Made by a program: the position numbers and the translations under genes
Source of the DNA: JBICHN01 sp043101845
GTDB taxonomy: Bacteria; Planctomycetota; Phycisphaerae; Phycisphaerales; UBA5793
Direction: 5' to 3'
Length of the DNA: 31,653 bases
Assembly: GCA_043101845.1 (NCBI GenBank)
Contig: JBICHN010000003.1
Location: 1-31,653, forward strand
In this document: positions 1 to 8,386 of the stretch, in pieces
Position numbering within the stretch: position 1 is the first letter of the stretch
Layout of the letters: each line of letters starts with the position of its first letter
Notes under the pieces: generated by a model
Told to the model about the DNA's origin: nothing
The model's database searches: none
Seen by the model: the letters and a program-made list of their open reading frames with translations, nothing else

Positions 1-141
1 GGCGGCGAGGGTCACACGGTCACTACAAATATTCCGTTGGACGCATCCCAGGTGATCGTCAGAGTTCCGCCGATGACCTGTTTGCCGGAGCCGAAGGCGA
101 GGGCGGCGACGAGCAAGTCGGAGGCGTGCGTCGTGTTGAAC
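1..141. repeat. Direct terminal repeat, copy 1 (assembly circularity overlap)
   Basis: Bases 1-141 are identical to 31513-31653. The repeat lies inside the coding sequence of the 12-479 gene, so the second copy is only a fragment of that gene. A perfect overlap of 141 bases is what a de Bruijn assembler with k=141 leaves when it closes a circular or circularly permuted molecule. I infer that this is a complete genome of about 31,512 bp rather than a phage with a biological 141-bp terminal repeat, but sequence alone cannot exclude the latter. Confidence 0.9.
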
Positions 142-479
142 ACTCCGCAGCCGTCGGCGGTGAATGTGCCGTTGGTCCACACGGAGGTCGCGGCGCCGGC
201 GTCACGGAACCTCATGGCATCCGCGGGCGTGGTGATGAGGTCGATGGCCGGCGTGGTGAGGGTGTTGCGGCCGGCCGGGGATGCGCCGGTGTAGTCGACC
301 TTGTTGGCCGACCAGGGGGTCGAGCCCAAACCCTCGAGGGCGGTCTTGTTGATGCTCGCGCCGTCGAATGCCGACGTGTAGAGCTCGACCTCGTGCGTGT
401 GGGTGTCGTAGTCGACGGCGGTGCCGACGACGGCCTGGCTGAGGGTGTAGGCGTTGACGTAGGTAGCTGGGAATGCCAC
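12..479 (-). CDS. Small virion/tail-associated protein, function unknown
   Basis: 155 aa, starting at a GTG codon (477-479) preceded by a clear AGGAGA Shine-Dalgarno about 8 nt upstream. There is no signal peptide or TM segment. The sequence is rich in Thr, Ala, Val and Gly and ends in alternating hydrophobic strands (TLTITWDAS then IFVVTV), so a compact beta fold is likely. The early stretch VDYDTHTHEVELYTSAF resembles the opening of small phage proteins seen near tail genes, a weak resemblance from memory. It lies between the lysis genes and the very large tail protein at 27379-31446, to which it is joined across the assembly junction. A minor tail or fibre-associated role is inferred from position only. 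Confidence 0.75.
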   Translation of the reverse strand: MAFPATYVNAYTLSQAVVGTAVDYDTHTHEVELYTSAFDGASINKTALEGLGSTPWSANKVDYTGASPAGRNTLTTPAIDLITTPADAMRFRDAGAATSVWTNGTFTADGCGVFNTTHASDLLVAALAFGSGKQVIGGTLTITWDASNGIFVVTV

Positions 480-488
480 GGGACTCTC

Positions 489-746
489 CTAGGGGTGTTG
501 GGGGGTTTCGGCGCCGCCGACCTCGCCGGCGACCACGACGGCGGGCGCAAAGACGTCGCAATCCTGGCGGCCGTCCTTGTGCTCGGTGATGTAGCCGTCG
601 ACCTTGCCGTCCTGGTCGACGGTGTCGGTGATGCGCTTACCGTCGGCGGTGCGCCGAGGGCGAGGCGCGCTCGAGCCCGCGGGTTGGACCTGGATGTCGT
701 CGAGCGGTGCGACGAGCTTGCCGGTGACGGGGTCGAATCGTGCCAT
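489..746 (-). CDS. Hypothetical 85-aa protein in the late operon
   Basis: 85 aa from an ATG at 744-746 with AGGAC about 6 nt upstream. The protein is hydrophilic and acidic, with many Asp and Lys residues. The middle reads like a short repeat of Asp-Gly-Lys turns (TADGKRITDTVDQDGKVDG), as in small beta-rich structural proteins. It has no TM segment and no recognisable motif. It lies 9 nt upstream of the 12-479 gene and follows the holin after a 54-nt gap that contains two copies of the palindrome CCTCGAGG. I do not recognise a family; a small virion accessory protein is the likeliest role from context. Confidence 0.7.
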   Translation of the reverse strand: MARFDPVTGKLVAPLDDIQVQPAGSSAPRPRRTADGKRITDTVDQDGKVDGYITEHKDGRQDCDVFAPAVVVAGEVGGAETPQHP

Positions 747-800
747 GCCTGTCCTAGGTTACGGCCTCGAGGCGGAGCCCTCGAGGACCTCGAGCTCGAG

Positions 801-998
801 CTACTTGTCGGGGTTGCTGGTGCTGGTATTGGCGGCCGCCAGGCCGGCCGGGCCGACCAATAGGACCGCGGCGATGACCTGGAGCCAGACGTCGGCCTGG
901 TCGTCGGTGATCCAGCCGTAGGCGATGGCTACGGCGCCGAGGGCGAGGGCGATGCGGTAGAGCCAGGCGCGGGTCTGTTCGTTCCACTGGAGGGACAT
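801..998 (-). CDS. Holin, r1t-like
   Basis: 65 aa with two predicted TM helices: about residues 14-31 (IALALGAVAIAYGWI) and 38-56 (VWLQVIAAVLLVGPAGLAAAN). They are joined by a short acidic turn (TDDQAD). N- and C-terminal tails are polar. The pattern LYRIA...AYG(W)IT...WL...LAAAN matches the small r1t-type phage holin family. The ATG (996-998) has AGGAG 8 nt upstream. The gene directly follows the amidase endolysin, separated by 10 nt, which is the usual lysis cassette. Its expected role is to form the inner-membrane lesion that releases the endolysin, which has no signal peptide. Confidence 0.85.
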   Translation of the reverse strand: MSLQWNEQTRAWLYRIALALGAVAIAYGWITDDQADVWLQVIAAVLLVGPAGLAAANTSTSNPDK

Positions 999-1008
999 AG
1001 AGGGGCTC

Positions 1009-1848
1009 CTATTGCTTGAGGGCGTGCCAGGTGTTCGGGCCGGCGATGCCGTCGACGGCCTGGCCTGTCCAGGCCTGGACGTTGCGAACGGCGGCCTCGG
1101 TCTTGGGGCCGTAGATGCCGTCGGGCTCGAGGGGGACGCCGTTGAGGCCTCCGGCCTTGTGATTGAGGACGCGTTGCAGGACCTTGACGTCGTGGCCGCG
1201 GTCGCCGGGGTACTGCGTGCGGGTCGAGACGTCGGCGATGATGCGGAGGACCTCGGCGAGCCAGGCGTTGCCGGCCGGATGGTCGGGGAGCTCGGGCGGG
1301 GCCGGTTCGGAGCCGTCGACCGGCGCCAGGTAGACGCCGACGGCGGCGCGGAAGCGGTCGCCGTTGAGGCTATGGGCGTCGATCTTGCGGCCTGGTGCCC
1401 ATTCTTTGTGTTGGCAGACTCGGCCGGCGTCGGCGCCGACGGGGGCGACGAGTAGGGCGTGGACCTTGTGCATGACCTCGACCTGGTCGGGCCGCCAAGG
1501 CTCGGCCGTGGTGCCGACGTTTTCGACCTCGAGGCCGTAGACGGTCGAGTTGCCTCGGAGGCCGGCCCAGCCGCCTCGGCCGGCGTGGTTGGCTCGGCCG
1601 GCGGCCACGACGTAGACGGTGTTGTCGCGGGCTTGGAATACGTTGGCGAGCGGGCCGGCGAGGCCGGGGCGGCCGTAGATGACGGTGGCCAGGCTCGGGG
1701 AGTTGCCGACGGCGGCGCCGGCGGTGTGGTGATTGACCGAGCCCGCGGGGTTGAACGCTCCAGGCCGTCCTCGGGTCTGCCAGCCGGCGACCTCGACGAC
1801 GGTGAGGCCTCCGAAGCGGAGACGGTCGGCGATGCCTAGGTCCATCAT
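1009..1848 (-). CDS. Endolysin: N-acetylmuramoyl-L-alanine amidase with peptidoglycan-binding domain
   Basis: 279 aa. Residues ~35-175 form an Amidase_2-type domain. H40/H41 in VNHHTAG and H147 in CQHKEWAPGRKID are the expected zinc ligands, with K155/D157 after them. This enzyme class cleaves the bond between MurNAc and L-Ala. Residues ~215-279 form a PG_binding_1-type domain (GHDVKVLQRVLN, then DGIYGPKTEAAVRNVQ). The domains are joined by a Pro-rich linker (SEPAPPELPDHP). I chose the ATG at 1846-1848 because it overlaps the previous stop as ATGA and has GGAGG 8 nt upstream; the reading frame stays open further upstream but only as an Arg-rich shadow. No signal peptide is seen, so export should rely on the adjacent holin. 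No LysB-type mycolyl-arabinogalactan esterase is in the lysis cassette. Confidence 0.95.
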   Translation of the reverse strand: MMDLGIADRLRFGGLTVVEVAGWQTRGRPGAFNPAGSVNHHTAGAAVGNSPSLATVIYGRPGLAGPLANVFQARDNTVYVVAAGRANHAGRGGWAGLRGNSTVYGLEVENVGTTAEPWRPDQVEVMHKVHALLVAPVGADAGRVCQHKEWAPGRKIDAHSLNGDRFRAAVGVYLAPVDGSEPAPPELPDHPAGNAWLAEVLRIIADVSTRTQYPGDRGHDVKVLQRVLNHKAGGLNGVPLEPDGIYGPKTEAAVRNVQAWTGQAVDGIAGPNTWHALKQ

Positions 1849-2114
1849 GCCGGCGCCTCCAGTAGCTCGGCCCATTCCGCCTCGCGGGCGGCGACGGCGT
1901 CCTCGTCGGTCCAGTCGACGTCGGCGAATAGGACGAGGGCGGCGACGTCGTCGTCGGGCGTGTTTTGTTCGGGGATGTCGAGGCGGCCGGCGGAGCCGCA
2001 CGCGTCGAGCTCGTCCTCGGCGTAGCCGTCGGGGTCCGCGGCGGCGGCCTCGGCGGCGTTGGCCTGGCGGAGCTCGTCGAGCGGTCGGCCTGTCTGTTCG
2101 GGCTCGTCGGTCAT
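1845..2114 (-). CDS. Hypothetical acidic 89-aa protein upstream of the endolysin
   Basis: 89 aa, starting at the ATG at 2112-2114 and overlapping the endolysin start by 4 nt (ATGA). It is strongly acidic (many Asp, Glu and Ala, few basic residues). The C-terminal part is helical (DWTDEDAVAAREAEWAELLEAPA). No Shine-Dalgarno precedes the ATG. Instead a -10-like TAGCGT ends 7 nt before it, so the mRNA may be leaderless from this point, giving the lysis genes their own promoter. I do not recognise a family. It could be a small lysis regulator or a structural protein; neither is shown by the sequence. Confidence 0.7.
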   Translation of the reverse strand: MTDEPEQTGRPLDELRQANAAEAAAADPDGYAEDELDACGSAGRLDIPEQNTPDDDVAALVLFADVDWTDEDAVAAREAEWAELLEAPA

Positions 2115-2121
2115 GGTGGAG

Positions 2122-2127
2122 ACGCTA
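2122..2127 (-). promoter_or_regulatory. Putative -10 box (TAGCGT) for a leaderless lysis transcript
   Basis: On the minus strand TAGCGT fits the actinobacterial -10 consensus TANNNT. It is followed by exactly 7 nt and then the ATG of the 1845-2114 gene, which lacks a Shine-Dalgarno. The upstream context CGCCCGGTAGC is shared with the portal-gene promoter at 14922-14927. No convincing -35 is visible. Confidence 0.5.
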
Positions 2128-2140
2128 CCGGGCGTCGTTG

Positions 2141-3853
2141 CTAGCTCGGTGGGGCTACGAAGGTTGGGCGGCCTCGCCAGGATGCGGGGAGGGTGAGCTC
2201 GTAGGTGACTTGCATGGTTTGGCTCGAGGACTTGGATATGGCGGCGCCGAGGACGGTGCGCGAGAAGATGTTGGAGCCGCCTAGCTGCCATAGGCGGTGC
2301 TGGCCGGAGCCGAGGTAGTGGGCTCGGTAGAGCTTGCCGTTGCCGACGTAGGGGCCGACGCCGTAGGTGGTGTTGGGATGGTCGGCGCGGGCGGCGGTGT
2401 TCCAGCCGCCGTTGTAGAGCTCGTTGGCGGTGCCGGCGTATTCGGTGCGGCGGCCGGCTCGGCGTTCCGAGTTGAGGTCGATGGACTGAGCGGTCGAGGT
2501 TCCGCTAGGCCAGGGGGAGACGAGGACATCGGTGCGGGTCGTGGCGAACGGGTTGCCGAGGTACTCCTGGAATACTCCGCCGGTGCTGATGCGGTGGATA
2601 CCGAGGGCGTCGGTGATTGGGTCGCCGGTGGTGCCGGAGAGGGAGGCGGCGCAGCCGATGAGCAAGTCTGAGCCGAGTAGCTGGACGGTGCTGGCGGCCT
2701 TGGTGCCGAGGTCGACGGTGGCGTCGACTGTCTGCGTTGCGAGGTCGACGCGGTGGACCTCGGTGTATTCGGGGGACTGTCCGAGCCAGGTGGAGGTCGG
2801 AGACTGTCCGACGTAGGCCTTGGTGCCGTCGGTGGCGACGGTGGCGGCGGTGCTCTGGCTGGTCGTGGTGCCGAGGTCGGCGATGACCTCGATGGCCCAT
2901 GACCGGGCGCCGGCGGCGGTGTAGCGGGCGAGGTAGAGCTTGCCGTCGTCTCCAGGCCAGGCGATGAGGTAGTCGGCGCCGACGGGTGCGACGCCGAGGA
3001 TGCGCGAGCCGGCGACGGTCGTGAGGGTGCCGGCGCCGGAGCTCGTCGAGTAGGCGAGGCTCGCCAGGGTGCATAGCTTCACCGGGCTCGAGCATTGGTA
3101 GTAGTCGCCGTTGTCGGTGCCGCCGGTGAGGGGGATGCGGTAGAGGGCGACGGGGTCGCCGGAGACTCCGCCGCCGCTCGAGGGCTCGACGGCGACGCCG
3201 TAGGCCTCGGTGCCGGCGGAGTTCATGCCTCCGACCTGGAGGTCGATGGTGAGGTCGCCGCCGCCGCTCGGGTTGTCGTAGCGGTAGTGGTAGCCCTGGA
3301 GGGGGCAGGTGAGGTTTCCGTCGGCGTCGACGTCGGCGAGGTTGAGCGACTGGAATGTGCCGTTGCCTTGCGTCTCGTTGAAATCCCAGACCAGGCGGAC
3401 GAGGTCGTCGCCGATGGTCGATTGTGCCTCGTTGATCTGGCCGCGCTTGCCGGCCGCTGGAATGGTGAGTTTCCAGCGGGTGCCGTAGGCGATGGTGCGG
3501 CCGGTGCCCCATTCCGAGGTCGAGGATTCGGCGATGGCGGAGTCGGTGAGGACGACGGCGTCGGCGTTGAGGCGTGGAGGGTTGAGCCAGTCGACGTCGG
3601 TGAGGCCGAGGCCGAGCGGGCCGGCACCGTAGGTACTGACGGTGTTGTTGCCGATGGCCTGGTAGCCGTCGGTGAACCCTCCGCCCTGCGCCCAACGCAC
3701 CCAACGCTCGTAGGCGGGCGAGACGTAGTTGTCGGCCTCGAGGCGCTCGACGGTGCGGCCGGTGGCGGCGTCGACGAGCTCGACGGTGTAGGCGCCCTCG
3801 GGGACCTCGAGGTCGTTGACTCGTTGTAGGCGTTCGGATGCGGTGGAGCTCAT
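2141..3853 (-). CDS. Minor tail protein, probable beta-propeller/adhesin
   Basis: 570 aa from the ATG at 3851-3853 (AGAGG about 8 nt upstream). Residues 1-40 resemble the start of a tail attachment module (VELVDAATGRTVERLEADNYVSP). The rest alternates short hydrophobic strands with Gly/Ser/Thr turns. Between about residues 215 and 455 there are several blade-like units (for example GADYLIAWPGDDGKLYLARY, GTKAYVGQSP, GSDLLIGCAAS), which suggests a propeller-like fold. There is no enzymatic motif and no TM segment. It follows the tail endopeptidase-like protein by 9 nt, so it is probably a tail-tip or fibre protein. Receptor binding is an inference from position and fold appearance. Confidence 0.8.
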   Translation of the reverse strand: MSSTASERLQRVNDLEVPEGAYTVELVDAATGRTVERLEADNYVSPAYERWVRWAQGGGFTDGYQAIGNNTVSTYGAGPLGLGLTDVDWLNPPRLNADAVVLTDSAIAESSTSEWGTGRTIAYGTRWKLTIPAAGKRGQINEAQSTIGDDLVRLVWDFNETQGNGTFQSLNLADVDADGNLTCPLQGYHYRYDNPSGGGDLTIDLQVGGMNSAGTEAYGVAVEPSSGGGVSGDPVALYRIPLTGGTDNGDYYQCSSPVKLCTLASLAYSTSSGAGTLTTVAGSRILGVAPVGADYLIAWPGDDGKLYLARYTAAGARSWAIEVIADLGTTTSQSTAATVATDGTKAYVGQSPTSTWLGQSPEYTEVHRVDLATQTVDATVDLGTKAASTVQLLGSDLLIGCAASLSGTTGDPITDALGIHRISTGGVFQEYLGNPFATTRTDVLVSPWPSGTSTAQSIDLNSERRAGRRTEYAGTANELYNGGWNTAARADHPNTTYGVGPYVGNGKLYRAHYLGSGQHRLWQLGGSNIFSRTVLGAAISKSSSQTMQVTYELTLPASWRGRPTFVAPPS

Positions 3854-3862
3854 GGGGGACCT

Positions 3863-5578
3863 CTAGGTCGTGGTGACTAGCGGGGTGCCGCCGGAGGCGG
3901 CCGCGGTGGCCGACGGAATCACGTTTAGGCCAATCGTAAAGGCGGCCGTCGCGGAGGCGGGCGTTATCGCCGGGGCCGTCTCCGAGGGCGCCGGTTGCTG
4001 GTCGGGGGCGCCGATGTCGGTTAGCTGGAGGGTGTCGGTGACGGCGGCCGGGACGATGGCCGGGGCGCCCTCGGTGATGAACTGAGACGCACCGCCGGCA
4101 AACCCGACGCCGTAGGCGCCCTGGGTGAGTAGCCAGGCGCGGGCGCCGCCGTCCTCGAGGTCGACGGTGCCGACGCCGGCGACGGTGTAGGCGCGCCACT
4201 GGACTAGATGGGAGCCCTCGGGGAGGTCGGCGGAGAATGAGGGCCAAGATGCCTCGACCTGTTGGCCGTCGGTGAAGGCGACGTCGATGGGCTCGCCGAC
4301 GGTGACGCCGTCGACGGTGAGCTCGTTGCGGAGGGTGCCGGAGCCGCTCGCCAGGCCGACGAGGGTGGCGCCGGTGACGATGGTGGTAGTGCCGGCGACG
4401 GATAGCTGGATGCTGCCCCAAGGGGTGACGGTGTCGGCGATGGTTTGCTCGGCGGAGTTGTCGACGAGGACGGCGAGGTTTCCGTAGTCGATGGTGCGGC
4501 CGGAGCTCGAGCCCTCGCCGGCCATCGGCGCAATCTTCCGCAAGAATGCGAGCTCGATGTCGTCGCCGGCCGGGTCGAGGGGCCGGTGGACCAGGCGAAC
4601 GACGCGAGTAACGAGGTCGACCTCGAGTAGCTCGTCGATGACGCGGACCGGGTCGCCGATGCCGACGGTTTCGGGGATGGTGCCGTGGTGGGCGATGTCG
4701 ACGACGGCGGCCTCGTAGCTGATGGTCGGGATGGCGAGCTCGGCGAGGCGCTCGACGGCGCGGTCATAGAGGGCGACGGCGCCCAAGAATCGCTCGTCGA
4801 CCCATACCTGGACGCGGGTATGCAAGGCGCGGGCCTCGGCGAGCGAGAGGCCTTGGTCGGTGTACCAATCGAAGTTCTCGACGTACTGGACGCCGGCCGG
4901 GTTGGCACTCTCGATGGTGAGCTCGTTGGCGCCGAAGGGGTAGAGGACGGTGGCTTTGGGAGGTTCGGCGCGGCGCTTGATGCTCGTTACGTTGCGGCCG
5001 TAGATGAAACCTGCGCCGCGGTCCTCGCCGACGGCGGCGGTGAGTTGGACGGTGCGCGCCTCGGTGTCGAAGGCGAGCTCGTAGCCGGTGATGCCGGCCC
5101 ATCGGCGGAGGACGGCGAGGACTGTCTCGTCGGCCGTCTCGAGCGTGTGCGGCGTCGAGTCGGCCGGCTGGTCAACCGCGGCAGTCCAGGCGGTGTCGGT
5201 GAGTATCCAGTAGAGGGCCGACGCCGGTGTCTCCGCCTCGAGGTTGAATACGCCGATTTTGTAGAGGTCGCCGAGCTCGTACCAGAGGGCCTCGGCGAGG
5301 ACATAGAACAAGACGCCGCGGGCGCCGGTGCGTTCCTGGTCGAGCTCGCGGACTCGGTAGTAGAGGTCGGCCTGGCCGTCCTCGGCGTAGCGGATGACGG
5401 TGCCAGGCTTGAGGGCGGCGGCGTAGGGGTGGTCGCCGCGGACGGCGAAGCGGAGCTCGTCGGTCGACTGGAGGCGTTGCTCGAGCTCGAGCTCGAGGAC
5501 ATCCTCGAGGACGCCGACCTGGTCGCCGGAGAGGTCGTAGAGCCAGAGGTAGGGGCCTGGTGTCTCGCGGTCGGGCAT
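3863..5578 (-). CDS. Tail-associated protein (prophage endopeptidase tail / minor structural protein type)
   Basis: 571 aa. The N-terminal ~360 residues look like the Tal / phage minor structural protein family: an opening beta region (YLWLYDLSGDQVGVLEDVLELE), a Tyr-rich section around residues 75-130, then LTIESANPAGVQYVENFDWY and a hub-like ending with GIGDPVRVIDELLEVD. Residues ~370-500 add a second beta domain. The last ~60 residues are a low-complexity tail (AITPASATAAFTIGLNVIPS) resembling one unit of the Ala/Thr repeats in the 27379-31446 protein. It starts 2 nt after the distal tail gene, so translation is probably coupled. The expected role is the tail-tip hub that carries fibres; I see no clear protease catalytic residues. 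Confidence 0.85.
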   Translation of the reverse strand: MPDRETPGPYLWLYDLSGDQVGVLEDVLELELEQRLQSTDELRFAVRGDHPYAAALKPGTVIRYAEDGQADLYYRVRELDQERTGARGVLFYVLAEALWYELGDLYKIGVFNLEAETPASALYWILTDTAWTAAVDQPADSTPHTLETADETVLAVLRRWAGITGYELAFDTEARTVQLTAAVGEDRGAGFIYGRNVTSIKRRAEPPKATVLYPFGANELTIESANPAGVQYVENFDWYTDQGLSLAEARALHTRVQVWVDERFLGAVALYDRAVERLAELAIPTISYEAAVVDIAHHGTIPETVGIGDPVRVIDELLEVDLVTRVVRLVHRPLDPAGDDIELAFLRKIAPMAGEGSSSGRTIDYGNLAVLVDNSAEQTIADTVTPWGSIQLSVAGTTTIVTGATLVGLASGSGTLRNELTVDGVTVGEPIDVAFTDGQQVEASWPSFSADLPEGSHLVQWRAYTVAGVGTVDLEDGGARAWLLTQGAYGVGFAGGASQFITEGAPAIVPAAVTDTLQLTDIGAPDQQPAPSETAPAITPASATAAFTIGLNVIPSATAAASGGTPLVTTT

Positions 5579-5580
5579 GG

Positions 5581-6351
5581 CTAGACGTACCGCCTCCGCC
5601 AGGTGACGGCGACGTCGACGGTGTCGTCGGTGATGACCTCGACGATGTTGTCGCCGGGGGCGAGCTTGGCGAAGGCGCCGGAGGTTGCCGTTAGGGCGGC
5701 CTGGCCGTTGTGGAGGACTGAGAGGGTTTCGGTGTCGACGGTGACTGTCTCGCCGCCGGCCACGTTGCTCGAGTAGCTGAGGGCGGTGCCGGAGTTGACG
5801 ACCAGGTCGAAACCTCCGATGGCGGCCTGCGGGGTGATTGTGGCGACGAAGGGGACCTCGTTGGCGAGGTCGGCCGAGGGCGTGACGGTGACGGTGTCAG
5901 AGGGGCCGCCGGGGGAGAGGACGAGGTTGGCGGTGTCCTCGTTGACGTCGAGGGCGTAGGGGGCGGTGCGGAACGTGACGGCGCCCTCGCCGGTTTCCAT
6001 GAGCTCGTCGACCTCGAGGGCGTCGGTGAGGGTGACGAGCTCGTAGCGGTCGGGCTCGTCGGAGAGGATGAGCTCGCGTTCGCCGTCGACGCCGACACCG
6101 GGCCAGAGCCATCGGCCGAGCTCGCGCACGGAGCTCCGGCGGGCCGCCAGGGTGCTCGAGCCGATGAGGACGCCGAGGGTGAGCTCGCGGTCGCCGGGCG
6201 CCTCGCCGAAGTGCCAGGCGCCAGGCCGGCCGGGGACGTCGAGGTAGACGTCGCGGACCGAGGGGGTGGCCTGGCGGCGGACGCCGGTGATGATGAGGTC
6301 GGCGATGGTGGTGGAGTCGACGCCGTCGAGGCTTGCCGTTGTGATGGTCAT
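5581..6351 (-). CDS. Distal tail protein (Dit-like, siphovirus tail component)
   Basis: 256 aa with the usual Dit position, directly after the tape measure. The N-terminal half resembles the Sipho_tail family: VRRQATPSVRDVYLDVPGRPGAWHFGEAPG, then a hydrophobic core and RELGRWLWPG, with a galectin-like second half rich in beta strands (FDLVVNSGTALSYSS, then ETLSVLHNGQAALTATSG). The start at 6349-6351 has AGGTAGGG upstream and lies 7 nt after the tape-measure stop. Dit forms the hexameric ring joining the tail tube to the tip hub. Length and position fit well. Confidence 0.85.
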   Translation of the reverse strand: MTITTASLDGVDSTTIADLIITGVRRQATPSVRDVYLDVPGRPGAWHFGEAPGDRELTLGVLIGSSTLAARRSSVRELGRWLWPGVGVDGERELILSDEPDRYELVTLTDALEVDELMETGEGAVTFRTAPYALDVNEDTANLVLSPGGPSDTVTVTPSADLANEVPFVATITPQAAIGGFDLVVNSGTALSYSSNVAGGETVTVDTETLSVLHNGQAALTATSGAFAKLAPGDNIVEVITDDTVDVAVTWRRRYV

Positions 6352-6358
6352 GGGAGCC

Positions 6359-8386
6359 CTACCTGTCCTGGACCACGACGCCGGCGGCGCGGAGCTCGGC
6401 GGCCGTCTCGTCGGAGAGGGACCGGGCGAGGCGCGTGATGTCGTCCTCGTTGCGGATGGTGGCGTCGTGGAGGTTCACGTTGAGGACGATGGGGCGGCCG
6501 CCTCCGGCGCCCTGGAGGGCGGCCATGCCGCCGGTCTTGTGCGTCGGGAGGATTGTCTCGCCGCCGTGCGCCATGACCAGGCGAGGGGCGCCTCGAGGGC
6601 CTGGCACTACTCCGCCGGTGTCGAATCCTGGAATGAGGCCGCCGATGAGGCCGCCGCCGAACTCGAGAATGTCGCCGACGGGGCCGAGGGCGTCGAGGGC
6701 GGAGTCTCGGAGCCGTCGGAATTGGCGGATGAGCCAGTCGACGGCGTTGCTGATGGCGTCGCCGACGGCGTCCCAGGTGCGGCGGGCCGTGGCGGGGAGG
6801 CCGGTGAATAGGCCGATTACCCACTGGACGGGGTTGATGAGGTATCGCTCGACTTTGTCGGCGATCCACTCGGCGGCGCCGCCGATGGCGTCTCGAATCG
6901 TGTTCCAGGTGGTGACGGCGGCGAACTTTAGGGCGTTCCAGACGTCGCCGAGCCAGCCGGTGAATTGCTCCCACTTTGGGAGGACGGTGTTGATGATCCA
7001 GTCGGCGACGGCGGCGATGGCGTCCTGGATGGCCTGCCAGACGGTGCTCGCGACGTTCTTGATGAACTCCCAAGTAGCGGAGAGGTACTCCTTGATGGTG
7101 TCCCAATTCCGGTAGATGACATAGGCGAGGCCGGCGATGGCGGCGACGATGGCGGCGATGATGAGGACGATGGGGTTGGCGGCGAGAAAGGTGAGGGCGG
7201 TGTTGACGGCGCCTATGGCGGCGCCGACGGGGCCGCCGATGAGGGAGAGGGCGGCCATGACGGCGAGTAGGGCGCCGATGCCGAGGATGATGGCCTGGAC
7301 GGGGCCGGGGAGCGACGTGAATACCTGAGCCAGTAGGCCGACGCCGGTGGCGACTGTCTCGATGACCGGCGCGGCGGCCTCGAGGATGTCGCCGAAGTCC
7401 TCGAATAGCGCGACGGCGGCGGGCTCGAGGGCGACCTTGGCTTTGTTGCCGAGCTCGGCGAGGGACTCTTGCCAGCTTTTCGTGTCCTCGGAGGCCGTCT
7501 CGATTGTCTCGGTGCCGTTCTTGACTTGCTCGAATAGGGCCTCGATGTCGAATCTGCCCTCGCGGATGGCGGCGGCCATATCGGCACCGGCGCGGGCGCC
7601 GAACGTCTCGAAGGCGAGGGCGTTGGCGTCGGCCTGCGAGCCTGCGTTCTTGATTGCCTCGGTCGTCTCGATGAGCCCTTCGACCGGGTCTTTGCCGGCC
7701 TTGCTGAACTTGCCGAGGGCGATGCGGAGCGAGCCCATGACGAGCTCGGTATTGACGCCTTCCTTTTGGAACTTGCCGAGTAGGGCGGCGGATTCCTCGA
7801 ACCCGAACCCGAATTGGCGTAGCGGCGCGCCGTAGCGGACGAGCAAGTCGGAGAGCTCGGCGACCGAGGGGCCGGTGGCCTGGCTGGCTCGGAATACGGC
7901 GTCGATAGCGTCGCCGAAGTCCTCGGAGGCGACACCGGCGTCGCCGAGAAACCTGGTGAGTTTCTCGATGTTGGTATTGAGGTCGGTGTCGGTGATCCTC
8001 GAGAGGTCGAGAATCTGGCGGGAGACATCCTGGAGGGGTTGGCCGGTGAGGCCGAGCCGAGTGTTGAGGTCGGCGACGGCGGTGCCGACCTGGTCGAAAC
8101 CCTCGGGGCCTGTCTTGGCGACGGCCTTGAAGTCATCCTTTAGGGCGTCGAGGGCGTCGCCGGTGGCGCCGGTGCCGACGCGGATGGTGTCGTAGGCCTG
8201 GTCGAACTCTCCGCCGAGACTGATGAGGCCGGCACCGGCGGCGACCGCGGCGGCGCCGATACCCGCGACGCCGAGCGCGGTTTTGCTGAGCCCTTTGCCC
8301 TTGGCGCCGGTGGCGGCGAGCTGGCCTTGGAGGGTTGAGAGGTCGCCGACGACGTCGACTACTACGGTTCCGGCGTCTCCTGCCAT
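6359..8386 (-). CDS. Tape measure protein
   Basis: 675 aa. The N-terminal half contains a TP901-type tape-measure core (AYDTIRVGTGATGDALDALKDDFKAVA and the following FGDAIDAVFRASQATG region). Hydrophobic segments occur near residues 36-56 and 365-440 (ILGIGALLAVMAALSLIGG and IVLIIAAIVAAIAGLAYVI). They are followed by Trp-rich helical repeats (WEFIKNVASTVWQAIQDAI, WNALKFAAVTTWNTIRDAI, WIADKVERYLINPVQWVI). At ~0.15 nm per residue it predicts a tail of about 100 nm. The start codon shares one base with the stop of the chaperone gene (TAATG), with GAAAGGA upstream as Shine-Dalgarno. Role: length template for tail-tube assembly, later ejected with the DNA. Confidence 0.95.
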   Translation of the reverse strand: MAGDAGTVVVDVVGDLSTLQGQLAATGAKGKGLSKTALGVAGIGAAAVAAGAGLISLGGEFDQAYDTIRVGTGATGDALDALKDDFKAVAKTGPEGFDQVGTAVADLNTRLGLTGQPLQDVSRQILDLSRITDTDLNTNIEKLTRFLGDAGVASEDFGDAIDAVFRASQATGPSVAELSDLLVRYGAPLRQFGFGFEESAALLGKFQKEGVNTELVMGSLRIALGKFSKAGKDPVEGLIETTEAIKNAGSQADANALAFETFGARAGADMAAAIREGRFDIEALFEQVKNGTETIETASEDTKSWQESLAELGNKAKVALEPAAVALFEDFGDILEAAAPVIETVATGVGLLAQVFTSLPGPVQAIILGIGALLAVMAALSLIGGPVGAAIGAVNTALTFLAANPIVLIIAAIVAAIAGLAYVIYRNWDTIKEYLSATWEFIKNVASTVWQAIQDAIAAVADWIINTVLPKWEQFTGWLGDVWNALKFAAVTTWNTIRDAIGGAAEWIADKVERYLINPVQWVIGLFTGLPATARRTWDAVGDAISNAVDWLIRQFRRLRDSALDALGPVGDILEFGGGLIGGLIPGFDTGGVVPGPRGAPRLVMAHGGETILPTHKTGGMAALQGAGGGRPIVLNVNLHDATIRNEDDITRLARSLSDETAAELRAAGVVVQDR

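Noticed and set aside
126..863. Long plus-strand open frames rich in Gly, Val, Asp and Arg opposite the late genes
   Set aside because: They are antisense shadows of G+C-rich minus-strand genes: no ribosome sites, low-complexity products, and the minus-strand frames encode recognisable phage proteins.
2505..4421. 638-codon minus-strand frame overlapping two tail genes
   Set aside because: The product is an Arg/His/Pro-rich string typical of an out-of-frame reading of G+C-rich coding sequence; the tail genes in the other frames have family features and tight spacing.
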